DNA of 64,000 bases from Mycocentrospora acerina (Eukaryota; Ascomycota; Dothideomycetes; Pleosporales). The notes under the pieces are model-generated. The model saw nothing but the letters and a program-made list of their open reading frames with translations. It searched no databases and was not told where the DNA came from. Of this stretch, positions 23,947-35,702 are shown piece after piece. The stretch's first letter is position 1; each line of letters begins with the position of its first letter. The stretch spans positions 563,024-627,023 of the forward strand of contig JAKUHH010000090.1 of assembly GCA_022701365.1 (NCBI GenBank). Reading direction: 5' to 3'. A program made the position numbers and the translations under genes.

Positions 23947-24383
23947 GTGGTTTTCGTGGCTAAAAAATGGATGATCCTGTTGGGCGGGTTGAAATGGCGC
24001 AATAATCTAGAGTCTAAAGGAGAACGGATATACCCATGTGAATAATTAGGCTTTGGAAATGAAGGGTATGCAAGAATTGTGCAGGAATAATGAGTCAAAA
24101 GAGTCGGGGTCCAGAAATAATTAGTTCATGAGAATGTTCCACTGGTCATGTTGGGACCTCGACCCGTGTGTGCACAAGAGCACCAATAAAGCATTGTTCA
24201 AAGAGCTTTGCTGAAAGGAGTATGAATCTTTTTCACTAACATGCATCAGACTAATTTCCACTGATCATACCATAGATTTGAGCCTAATCCATATCACCGA
24301 ATCAGACCACTAACTCGAATTTCATAGATGCATTAACCTTTTGTCTCGTAATATCTATATCTCTTTCTTTTCAGCGAAATCTC
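23947..24383. other. convergent intergenic spacer
   Basis: About 440 AT-rich bases between the 3' ends of the helicase gene (plus) and the peroxidase gene (minus). It should carry two overlapping or abutting 3' regions. Nothing else is seen. Confidence 0.6.
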
Positions 24384-25910
24384 TTAAGCATAAACCGCCG
24401 CCTTCTTGTACCCAGGGAACTGCTGCAACAACTTGTCGTCAATCTTCCTCAACTGAGGACATCCCAAGGGACCGATGAGGTTTCCCACAGTATCTGTCAA
24501 TTTGTTAAGCGGCTGAAGTAGAATGTCTGGCTTGGCCTGTGCGGATAGTTGGTAGAGGAAGCATCCAAGATTGTTGCCTTGTAAGAGTGAGGCGCTGTTG
24601 AAGAGGCCACCTGTAAGGTTGTTCACATCTACGCCGGTGAAGGAGTTGGTTGTACCGGTATTGCTGAGACGTATTAGTATTAATAATGAAATGTAAAAAG
24701 AATGAGATTGAGATTGAGATTGAGATCAAACTGCTAAGGGGAAGTACTTACCCTCCAATATCTAGAAACTTGGGGTGCAGAAGTGCAGCATTGACAACAT
24801 CGGCGGCAAAGTAAGTCGTCTCGTATGGGTACTCGAGAGCACGCCGGTACTGTCTTATATCAGCTAGAGCTCTTGACGAGGAGATGTGAAATTTGATTTA
24901 CCCAGTTATCAGGAATGCGCTCTGAGCCTTGCACGGCATTGTATTTACCACTGCTCCCCTCTACGCCAAACCAAGACTGGACAACCTCGTGGGTCAACAG
25001 ACCAGAAGGGTTCTCCGCACTGTGATTGGCCATAAATCGGTAAATGAATGTGTAGGCTGCGGGCTGCACCAATACACCTGTAAAAGGTCCGTTGAAGAAG
25101 TTAGGGTTGTTGGCGATTTGAGTGTCGAAGCGGTGCGAACGGAAAGCTGTGAGCGATTCAAGCGTAACTTGTCCGCCAGGAGAGTAGTCAATCATCTCTT
25201 GAAACTGTTGGGTAACAGTCTTGTAATTGTTTCCAGCTTGATAAAGGTCTGGACGAGTGGGAGATGCATCACCTTCGTACTTGTTATGTGAGCCGCTGAG
25301 ACCATTCCCTAAGACACCCGTAACACCTCCTTGGGCTAGAGTGGGAGTCCCGCCTATACTCCAGCTTAAAAGGTCGCCATCAAGTGCCCCACCCAAGACG
25401 GAAAGAAAGGTTGCAAGGTTAGGGCCCTGAAGAATATTAGCAGTGAACCAAGGGTACATAGGTAATGTTGAACTTACCATTCCAACCACACGCATAGTGG
25501 TATCAATGAACTGTTGTATAGTGGCATATCCACTGCGTGGCAGGAACCCTTTTTCTATGAGCAAAAAAGTAAATTTCTAGCAGTGTCTTTTATCACCTAC
25601 CATGGTTGGCAAAGGCATTTAACCCAGGGCATGGTCCTCTTAGGTCACCAGAACCTGGAGCTTTGTATTCATGGCCACTACCTGGGCCTACATCGATCTT
25701 TTGCTTTGAGGCATCGAATATCGGGATCGGTTCAAAAATCCCCGTTGCTGCTCCTGCACCCGCCTGTCGTGTGGCGAGCATCTTTTCAATCTCATCAGCA
25801 CGAGCTTGAAGAGCTGGGTCGGCTGCAGCGGCCTCAAAAACTGCGGCAGGGAAGGCAGTGGCAAATGGGGCTAAAGTGGCTGCGAGCAGCTGGAAAGAAG
25901 TGAATTTCAT
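24384..25910 (-). CDS. secreted heme-thiolate peroxidase (chloroperoxidase / unspecific peroxygenase family)
   Basis: Complement join 25910-25601, 25548-25478, 25426-24902, 24849-24752, 24663-24384; 427 residues. Four introns of 52, 51, 52 and 88 bases have GT-AG borders and consistent phase. The start is preceded in frame by an unneeded ATG at 25973; 25910 gives a clean signal peptide (residues 1-20). The proximal heme-ligand motif Pro-Cys-Pro is at 93-95 (Cys94), followed by NAFANHG. The Glu-Gly-Asp motif that binds the magnesium site is at 178-180. The C-terminal half has the long-type extension. Such enzymes use hydrogen peroxide to oxygenate or halogenate small organic substrates outside the cell. 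The second exon could begin six bases earlier, adding two residues in frame. The largest intron holds a GAGATT hexamer repeat (24703-24726). Confidence 0.9.
24703..24726. repeat. GAGATT hexamer microsatellite in an intron
   Basis: Four tandem copies of GAGATT sit inside the last intron of the peroxidase gene; as this intron is also the longest in the gene (88 bases), repeat expansion is a likely cause of the extra length. Confidence 0.75.
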
Positions 25911-28900
25911 GTTGACTCTATGCAAACTTCGATGCTTGTAATGAGTTGAACTTGAGTGGACAAGAGTCCTCACTTATAGAAGCCATCCTAAAGGTAAGCA
26001 TTCTGTACACCAACTAACTATTTTTTCCCGATGATCAAAAAAATATCCTGATCGAGAATAATTGAGATCACAGGACGCTCAATTAGGAAACGTCCACAAG
26101 GTTACATCTGTAAAGCGTCTGCAAGGGTAGTGAGCAACTGTCGAGCCGCGGCCAAATGCTCATTTTGAGATACTTCCCCGCAAATGGATTTGGAACTAAA
26201 AGCGGAGTGATCTCCATCGGGAGCACTTTCCTGGTAACGCGCGAAGCTGGCGTAGAGATCGCCTAGTTTGTAACCTAACATAGTTTCTCTATCGTCGATC
26301 TCAGCAACCATACCTTCTGTTGATCAATATACGGTCGATGTATGTTCAGAGACGAAGTTATGCGGATTTTAATTTCCAGCATCTTCAATGAATCTAAGAA
26401 AACTAATAGTAATTTCAGAATTGCCGGATATAAAATCTGTAGGCAAAAAAATTTACGAATCAATATAAGCTTCATCAACGAGGCAAGAAAGTGAAAGACG
26501 GGCCGCCGCCTTAAGTTTTAAACCTCGGTAGGTGTCTATAATACACAAGGCATCAATTGTATTGATTATATGACAGCATGGTACATATTTATTAGTGTGG
26601 GTGTGTGGGAATGGAGCATAGTGAGGGGCGGCGAGACTGACGGACATGCCATCTGAGGCATTGGCACCCGTAAGCGGTAGTCCAGACGATACCAGCCAGT
26701 AAATGGTCGCCGAGCAGAGTGGAGTAAATTGAGCGGTTACATTTTGAAGATGTGTAATGCACTAAGCTGACAGTTTACTTCAATTTCATTCGCACGAGAT
26801 TGATGTCAACAATCACTCTGTTGCCCGCGCTGTCGTCATCTGAATAATGGCCCCTGCCTTTTCTACGTGCCTTTCTCTTTGAAAGCGCCACTGCAGTCAT
26901 TGGATATCACATCCCTCGGTTGCACCTGAAAATGGAAGGCGCCGCAGGTGCACCGGGAGCAAACTCTTCCGTTGAATTAGCCCCTGGCTAAGCCACGTGA
27001 CAACGCAACGGAACCAGTCATGGCATTTGATTTGTCAAAATAAGTATCTGGCACGACGCTAAATCAAACTGCACAAGAAATCCAAGATGAGGAAGGCTTG
27101 TCTACGCCGATTCGTATGTTTGCCCCAAACATGGGTAGAAGGGGCTAAGAAATGGATATGGATAAGATAAAGAAAGACGTGATTGGTGCTTGAAGAAAAG
27201 ATTTTTCGATCATATTGAACACTTACGTCGAAGAGATTTTTCTTGGAAAGTGTTCTTTATCTGTGTATGTAACTAGATTAACGTCGACTTTTTCGCTTGC
27301 GTCTAGTTGTAGTTTGTTCTACGAATCCAGACACAGCTTCCAGATCGTAAGGTGTGGGCTCAGATTTATCATCATATGAAAGAAGAAAGCATACATAATA
27401 TGGGGTTATGACATCAGGATGCTGGAGTAGAATGAGAAGCTGTATTTAGGCTGTATGCTTTATAGCTAGTAATGTCGAATTGCACTTCCATCCTAGTTTG
27501 TGACCATTTCTTCAATTAGTTGGTGCTGGATTATTACGCTGAGGTTTCTTGCAGGGCCTCTTGGTCTTTAAGAACTCAGGCTTTTTCGGAAGAATACTTC
27601 TTTGCACTATCGTGCATACCGGATGGGGCGAACCGTTTCTGAGAAAAACTGATTGTCCGCAAAAAGCAAACAAAATCGTCCGGTCATAGCTTGACTACGT
27701 AGTAAACCTTATTGTTAGAAATCCGGTAACTATCACGATTTCATATCTTATGATTTGGATTGACTTGCAGCACCATTGACAGCACTAGTGTTCCACCTTG
27801 TAGTGTATTCAGCTCACAACGGCTAATCCCGACTACGAAAATGGCAAGCGTGGCGACATTACAAACGACCAGCGTGAAAACGTTCCGATACAAGTACCAC
27901 CGATTCATAGAAATTCACTATTACCTTGGGGCTATTTGCACAGAGCTAGGAAAACCAATTTCTACGTCAACCTATTATCCTATGAACAATTGAGTTTCTA
28001 CAAGTTTCATTTTCGGTTTCCAAGGCGTTATGTTTTTGCATTTCCCCTTCTCTTCACAGTTATAGTTAACAAAATCTATAATTGTGTCTCTACAAATATC
28101 TATCTACTACGGCAACACAACAGCTGATTTAATCAAAGCCACAATCATTAGTGATAATTCTCTCATATACTCATATTGTCTATAACACTTATGCTTCAAA
28201 CATCTGGTTCTTACTGTCAAATATCCTCCAGTTGATTTGATTGTCCGGTTTTGAGATGTGTTTAAAGTGAGCAAGACGTTTTCTCATTGTGATGTTGTCT
28301 TTCATCTCGATTCTATTAGGTCACTTTCACTTAAGGCTACCCATACTATTCTCAAATTCGCCTTCATCTTCCACTGAGTTGAAACCCCATGCAACGTCTA
28401 GATAAAAATGAATATGCTTGCAACTTACATTGTGAGCTATCAAAAAGGCTGAACTTCATGCTGATGTGGCTAGAAGTTTCATACTGTTGGCTGACATACT
28501 TTCTGCTTAATTCTTACTAAAATGAGCTTCCCCGTACATTTACACTTTCTCCTGAAACATGCAATTGTTGATGTAAAAGTTCTTGTCTTCCTCCCCTTCA
28601 TGATGAACTGCGTGTCTGCTTTAATTTTCTACTTCTTTCTTTAACAAACGTCGTCGCTTCATCATCTAGACGAAACTCCATTTCATACGACATATTTCAC
28701 CGATTTCAAGTCGTTCATTAGGTTGTGTTCACTCTGGCTTTCCTGCACACAGTAGATCACAAGAGCTATTTTTTTTATTGCTAAAAGATCTTTCAGCCTG
28801 GTTGGACGTGAACCATTTTGTTGCACCATTGGCACCGAATCGGTAGTTTGTTTCTATAGCGAGCAGAGTTCTGCCACATCTCCCTATTATCCGATCGTGA

Positions 28901-29645
28901 AAACATGCTTCTTTCCTCACAGTTGTAGCAGGGACAGACAGAAAATTTTCAAAAACAGACTACTTGACATGACACTTTCACCAAGCGCAATAATAGCCAT
29001 CCAGTCACAACACTGCAGTGCGAGACATGACAACGGAGCCTAAGCATCCCTTGAGCGCAAAATTCATCACACATAACAAATTAACTGATGGGATTCCTTA
29101 CCAGCCGATCATTAATCATCATTATTTGCGGCGTCCTAAATTGACATGTTCTTAGGCTGAACAGCTTCGCCGCTCACATGAACCAACTCACAAATGCCTG
29201 GAACACTACCATCGGTGCGCATAATATTTAAGATCATCGGAAAGTCTCATTTACTGTCGCCTCCATCTTATGTTTAAAATTTTGTACCCTTCGATACACT
29301 CGACTAGGTTTCAGCATATTTTCGCAGGAGCTCTCATGAGTCCATGCTCACTAGCCCTTGAACACTCCAATAGTTTCTGGCACCGCCAAACTTATCGGAC
29401 CTAGTATCTGGCTCGGTGTGGCCGGCTTGTGATCCGAATGCTACTACATTTGTCAAGTTGAAATTTGAGTATAAAACGCGAGATTATTATAGGCCATTTG
29501 ATTTGCGAAACGGTAATGCTAATTGAAATAGGAAATCAGATATGTTGTTTTCTCTTCTATGTAACGTAATTTATGAATACGCCAAGTGCTTGTCGACAGC
29601 GAACTCTCAACACGTCCTCCATTCACTTCTGCTTCGAAACTCAGC
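25911..29645. other. long AT-richer gene-free stretch, 3.7 kb
   Basis: Apart from the peroxidase promoter at its left end, I find no gene, tRNA or repeat family. All open frames are under about 80 codons and AT-driven. It ends at the 3' side of the hydrolase gene. The composition would fit decayed, possibly RIP-mutated, repeat DNA, but no recognisable transposon protein remains. Confidence 0.5.
25971..25979 (-). promoter_or_regulatory. TATA-like element of the peroxidase gene
   Basis: On the minus strand CTATAAGTG lies about 65 bases before the start codon at 25910. It is identical to the element before the AA9 gene. Confidence 0.5.
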
Positions 29646-31406
29646 TTATGTAAGAATAGGTTTGCGTAGAATCTCAAAAGATCGTTTCGTAAGGGCGCTG
29701 TTCGTTGTGATGTTCAGAGACGCAAGATAGTCCTCAAAAACACCATACGCCGTCTTTTCCGTCTGACACACCTTGCTGACATCTGGCAGTGTTCCCTCGT
29801 TGAAGTAATCAGCGATCACCTTGTTTGTGCATGGAGAAGGATGACTCCTGACTCCATGGCCATGTCCATTTTGCACTACCAAGCGGCTGCCTGGGAAATT
29901 TGCTGAGGCCTCGTATGCACCACTCAAAGGCGTGATCGGATCGTGGTTACCATTGACAAATAAGATTGGGTAGCTGGTGTTAATTGCAGTCCAAGGCCCA
30001 GTGTAACGCTCCTTGGCTTTGAATTTCCACTGTGCACAGGGCCAAACTTGTGGCCCGAAACCATCAGCAAAAGTACCTGCGGCAGCCTGAGCTTGCGTCC
30101 AGGAGTACATGTCCTCTGGCTTGTCGGCACGGAAGGCTCCATCTCCGCAAGCTATCCCGTGGAATGCATTGAGACCGAGGTTCCAGGGATCCTCAGGTGT
30201 GATAGTATTGTTGAGTTGGTTTGAGAGAATCTCATATGCCTGTTTCCAATCTCGCCTCAGGGCTATGTCAACAACCAAATAGAGCTCGCCGAACTGTATT
30301 GGTTGATATGCCAATCCCAACGTCAGGTACTTTAAGAGTACATAAATATCAGCACTGCCGGGTTGGTACCATGGCGCAGGCGCATAATTATCGGGCAGGA
30401 AGACGGGGTCATCCAGCAGCTCCTGAAAAACTTTGGCATATTCCTTGTGCAGATCCTCCGCGGTCGTGTCTGGGCCAGTGAAGTTCGCAATAGGGCATAG
30501 CTTGGTACCGGCATTGACGCATTCCGTGAAGAAGTTCAATAGTGCACGCTCTGTGTCGCGTGTCACGGTGACCCATTGACCAGAATGATAGTCGTCGAAA
30601 CGTACGGTACTATCGAGCAATACACGACCAACACGATCTGGGAACATACCAGCGAACGTCTGGCCAAGAATAGTACCGTAAGATATCCCCCAGTACTGAA
30701 GTTGATCTTCGCCAAGAGCTTCAACGATCTCTAGCATATCACGGGCCACAAAGGGTGTATTAATGTATGGGCCAATGTCCGCATTTCCAGGTGTGTTGGC
30801 GCACGCTTCGGCGTAAAGACCGCCATCATGCCATGCCTTGCTCACGAGTACAGAGTACATATTGTCTTGCGGGATTGTGAAGTTATACTCAGCACGCTTG
30901 GCCTTGGAGGCTGTAGTATTTGAAGGAAGGCAGGCAAACGGTATGGTTCGCCCAGTACCACTACATTTATCGTTAGTATTGTCATGAGACTTGATGTCAA
31001 AGCAGTTATATTACCGTGGATCAAAACCAATAACATCATGATATCCCCCCAAATCATCACGGAATGATGGCCCTTCACTAGCGATCCAATCTACACCACT
31101 TCCGCCGGGACCGCCAGGATTCGTGAGGATACTGCCTTTGAAAGGCTCCTTGGTGGCCTTGACCTTGATCAACTGCAAATTGATACTTTTGCCATTCTTT
31201 GAATTGGTATAATCCAGAGGTACAGAAAGGTTTGCGCAAAAGAGAGGCTCTCCATGCTCAGCTATCACCTTCTGGTTTGCTGAAGGGAAGTCAAGATCGC
31301 ATGGCGCCCATTCTAATAAAGTTGTATTGGACCCGTGGGTACTGTCTAATGCATACGTCAGACCAGATGTTAGGAGTAGTGAGGCTGTAAAAATCTTTCT
31401 AATCAT
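29646..31406 (-). CDS. secreted alpha/beta hydrolase, tripeptidyl-aminopeptidase-like (peptidase S33/TAP family)
   Basis: Complement join 31406-31015, 30960-29646; 568 residues. The 54-base intron (donor GTAATA, acceptor TAG) completes an Arg codon inside the conserved GFDPRGTG block. Residues 1-20 form a signal peptide. The oxyanion loop NPGGPGGSG is followed by the nucleophile elbow GISYG (Ser224), the acid in NGNHDPITP (Asp471) and the catalytic His in NGHGHG (His497 or His499). The C-terminal part is the TAP-like domain with paired cysteines. Bacterial relatives remove tripeptides from peptide N-termini; fungal secreted members are mostly uncharacterised, so peptidase activity is inferred. 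The triad is intact and the length is normal. The in-frame ATG at 31469 is not favoured, as it would bury the signal peptide. Confidence 0.9.
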
Positions 31407-33502
31407 GTTGTCGGATGAAAGAAGTAAAAAGGAGCACTTGTTCAATGATGGCGAGTATGCAGCCCTCAAGATGAACTACTTAAGTACTCAACATAATTAG
31501 CACAGCCGCCATAGTGGACGCCTTATCTTGTATTATTAGGCCTCACTGCGTACTGTGGGATCCTAGGTCGAACATTGCTTGGCCTGCGGTATGTCTTGGA
31601 TAGGTTTAGTCCTGTCGTGTTGTTGTGGCAGTGCGTGCGCCTAACGGCGGTGCGCCTTAACATACTGGCTCTATGTACGTAACTTTGATCGTTAATTTAG
31701 CCTTCCGATTGGTTTAAAAGTTTATCTAAACGAATTTCCTCGCTTAAATGCATAACTTGATCTGGGAATCGGTGGAACAGAATATGCTGCTACGTATTTC
31801 GAGCAAACGTTGGCTGAGCCTTGTCCGTTACCAAGGTGGTACAATAATTTGCTTTCGATCCATTTTGATGAGCTAAGTGAGCCCCTCTTTCCTTCGGCTC
31901 ATATTAAGCTCATACTAAATAAATGGTGTGTTCGAAAATCACTCTAGCAGCTGTCAGAACCCGGCTCTAGCCCATCAGGCTGAGATAGCCAGAATGTATC
32001 AATGCTCACTTAATAGCAAGCCTTTAGTCAGAACAGTAATTCTGACATCCCCTAGGTTATAGGTGGCTTAGCCTTGAACTCGGAATCCACTTCACGTAAG
32101 GTGTGATAGTGGGTCCTGTTAAGGGAGTCTTTCGCTAGACAATAGTATCTCTACCACTAACAATATAAATCTTCTAGCCACAGCATAAAAGTCGGTCTTT
32201 GTTTTTGTTCATAAGTTTTCATCTATTGGATTCAATCAAAGTTACATTTTAAGCCAATCTTTCTAGTCATATTTAGTTCATTCGTAACTCGTAGAGAGTA
32301 TATTGAACACACGTTTCTCCAGAGCTGCAAGAAAACGTGTAATATATCGCAGTGTGCATAATAGGAAAACATATATTTAAGAGCGATTTCATGCTTTAAC
32401 AGTTAGAAAACTAATCTATAACTACTCCGTTATGTTTAGTGAGAGATTTCGGGATTTGAATATCAAAATCCTGCACGAGTGAAACCAACCCATACCTAAA
32501 CAAACAGTTCATCAGGTTGGAAACCTTGTTCTCTGGGTCATTTGGCCGCATGCATCCAACAAGCTTACAGGAATAAATATTTCCTCGACAGCATGAGAAA
32601 AGAGAGGAAATCTCTAACTTGGTTTGCCTCTCAAGAACAAGCGGATTCTATTGCGCAGAATGCATGAGATTGCTCAATTATTGCATCATAGATTTTCTTC
32701 CAACTGATCCTAAATTAAATGCCTTCAAATCTCCTCATAACTCGTGTTACATAATCTCAATGCTATGATTGTGAGAGAACACGCTATTTGAAGGCATAGC
32801 TGTCACGAACAAATCTCAGTTTTGTTGCATAAATTATTTGGCTATATCCAGACCAGTGGCATTCTTACAAATAAGACTCGCAAAAGCCGAGATTAGATCT
32901 CAAATAACTGAATTCAATATTGTGCGCTAATTCTACGCATTTCAAAAATGTACTTTCTAATTGCTTAACGTATGTTCTCTTTCTCTATGGTGCTATAAAT
33001 TGGCCATTTTCTTTCTTCTCTCTACATGTCTTCCTCTCTATGGGTCGAATGTCTACCTCAATTTCCCTAATCTGCTTTTTCAAGACACTCATTCAACCCC
33101 ACTTGTTGGAAATTTGGGGCTGCTAACGATTCCAGCTTCGATTAATCAGTTTTTTAAGACATGTTGATTGAGTATGGAGGGGATATCCAAAGGGTTGGCG
33201 TGACTGTTTAGCATTATCGTTTGCATCGGCTTCTCGCCTTTTTGATACCTTGTCTTTGTTATGTAAACAACTTTATTCGAGCCTTCTGGCTTAATTCGAA
33301 AGTATAGAATATCAACATAAGTAGCCGTTCTTCGCCGAGGCGGCTGATGTACACCTCATACGTCGATCCATCTTATATATGGCGAGAACTACAAGCTTGT
33401 CCATTTCTTCCTACCATATGAGTCATTTGATCTCAAGTGTATTACATATGTCATGTATTAAAGTGTTCGACCAATGTAAGTTTTACTTGTGAAGCGACAA
33501 AT
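31407..33502. other. AT-rich intergenic stretch, 2.1 kb
   Basis: No gene, RNA or repeat can be supported. It holds the promoter of the hydrolase gene on the left and the 3' end of the kinase gene on the right. The middle is dense in T/A runs. Confidence 0.55.
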
Positions 33503-34554
33503 TTACTCAACATCTGCGAACCACTTGTGCGCCAAAGCTTGTTGTGCTGTCAACCGCCTCTTCGGATCAACAACCATAAGCTTGCTAATAAGATCCCTGA
33601 AATCCTCCTCAACATGAGTCCACAGTCGAAAAGGAAGATGGGGCTTTTCCTCTCCGTCAAGGTAGTCCTCCAATATATACTGAAGCCTCTCGACCCAAGA
33701 ACTATCGCCTAGATACTCAACAAGGCCATTGTAACTTTCTTCGTCTGAGAAATATGACAGATGTCTAGAAAGAATAACACAAATCATTTCCTCGCCCTCC
33801 CGAAGCTCTGATGGTTCGACGGCAAACATAACCAACTTCTCCACGGCGTAGACGCACTACAAGAAACACTTTAACAATTTTCACAATGACGTGGAATGGA
33901 GAGTTGTACCACCGCACCAAACGAGAATATATCGGATGGCTTATTAACGCGTGCAGATGCATGCGCTTCCGGGCTCCTCCACATATGGTTTCCTGTAAGA
34001 AGACCCAGAATGTCGGCTCCGGGTGGCAAGATTACAGAGTCTTCGAGATCGGCTAACTGTACCTGCTTAATCAAAACATCATTCCCATTTTCCTGCCATT
34101 CTACCATGACATTATCTGCTTTGATATCAGTGTGAATGATACCCTGTTCATGCATAGCTGCAATCGCCCGTAGAGCATCTTTAAGAATCCGTTTTGTCAC
34201 TTTAAGAGGAAGTGTAGGCTCTTTGCGCGCGAGAGTAAGAAGATGACCGGCTAAGTAGTTGTAGATGAATTGTGACTGTTCAGGCACAGCATCAATAGGT
34301 ACCCGCGTATATGAACACCCTTTCAGCTTATTGTAAATAGTCAGTAGACTCTTGTAGTTCTCGGATGGAACATCTTTGATAACGTATTTCCGGTTCTCAG
34401 CACTATGTTGGTTAGATCTTGGTAGATTGATGCAGAAAAAAAGACACCATTTACGTGGCAAGACACACACGCCCCAGATGCTCCTTTCTTGAATCACTTT
34501 TTCGATAAAATAGCGTCGGCCTGAATGCCCTATTATTCGTGATATCAAAGACAT
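33503..34554 (-). CDS. atypical protein kinase-like protein
   Basis: Complement join 34554-34469, 34402-33910, 33856-33503; 310 residues. Intron 1 (66 bases, donor GTGTGT) is a multiple of three and free of stops, so a read-through form is also possible. Intron 2 is 53 bases (donor GTACAA, acceptor TAG). The kinase fold is recognisable: a probable beta-3 Lys38 (YVIKDV), the catalytic loop HTDIKADN (Asp121, Asn126), a DFG-position Asp147 in LADLED, SPE in the APE position at 172-174, the SDIFSFGAV block and a C-lobe ending with DPKRRLTAQQALAH. The Gly-rich loop is degenerate, HRD reads HTD and DFG reads DLE. The acid residues and the Lys are kept, so activity is possible but uncertain. Fungal kinases of this short type are expanded and mostly uncharacterised. 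The N-terminal start is the least certain part. Confidence 0.78.
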
Positions 34555-35702
34555 GGCGTGCTTAGCTGTGAGAATGGTTTGGATTTGGCAATTAAAAAAA
34601 AAGCCAAGTCTAATGTAGGCTTACGTAAGTCGGCGAAGAGCAAGAGGTCAGAATCAAGTGAATATAACAGGGAGAGAAAATTAAAAGTGACATAAGTTAA
34701 GAGGTCGTGAGTCAATTCACAACACACTACTTACTTAACATCGCGCCCATCGCGTGATTGGCTTGTGACACTCCTTACGAAGCTTTGGCTTTTAAACATT
34801 TTAACAACAGTTTTCGCAGTAGATACAAGGGTCCTTTAAAAGTCAATAGTGTCAATCGATCTAGTTGAAAAATAAACTATCGATTAATAAAACTTTTTCG
34901 GTAACCAAACGCATTGGAGTAGAGAGATGTCCTGACAATAACTAAACTCACTAAGTGCTCAAGTGGTTGGAAGCAAAGAAAAATCCTCATCTACAAAACC
35001 AAGGGACTTTTTGCGACGACAACTATCCTTGGAAATAAACAAACGTGGTTTTCGTTCCCAGAAACTACCCACTTAGCAAAAAAAAAGTTCTTTTCAAGTG
35101 TCTCTAGCACAGAAATTGCAATGACAAGTAAAACATTTCAATCTGAGTACACCAAAAACATATGCCGGAGCCTCAAGATAAGATAACAGTCATTCCATAT
35201 GACGGGGGAGTTGTGGCAATCTGGTAACAAGATGTCAGTGGACTAATGGCAGATATATTGATATAGGCTTCTTCTCGAACATCTAACGTAAACGTTTCTG
35301 TTCTCAAAACCTCTAAGAACCAATTGAGTCAGATGAGGATATACTTGATTTAGTTAAATAGAGATGTGCCATACAGCTAAAATGGTACGATGCACATTCC
35401 CGATTTCCAGTAGAAATCAACATCTCATGCAGCTGTAATGAAGGAGGAAGCATGCTAAGAGGGCTAAAAAAATTCGGTATCAAATAGGTTCTAGCACTGG
35501 CAGTAGAAGTAGCTAGATAAGCCTAGCTTTATAGGTCCTGTTACTACTATTTCTTGTGCATCATCAGCGACTAAATTTTTGAAATATTCGAGCTATTTAG
35601 AAAATTTGCTTCCTACTCCATAAATAGTCGAAGTTGAAACCGAAATTGGTTCAACGCATCTCCAGCAGAACACTGCTGGAACCTTGCCCATTTGCTATTA
35701 TC
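34555..35702. other. AT-rich intergenic stretch, 1.1 kb
   Basis: No gene seen. It contains the kinase promoter on the left and the 3' region of the secreted unknown protein on the right. Confidence 0.6.
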
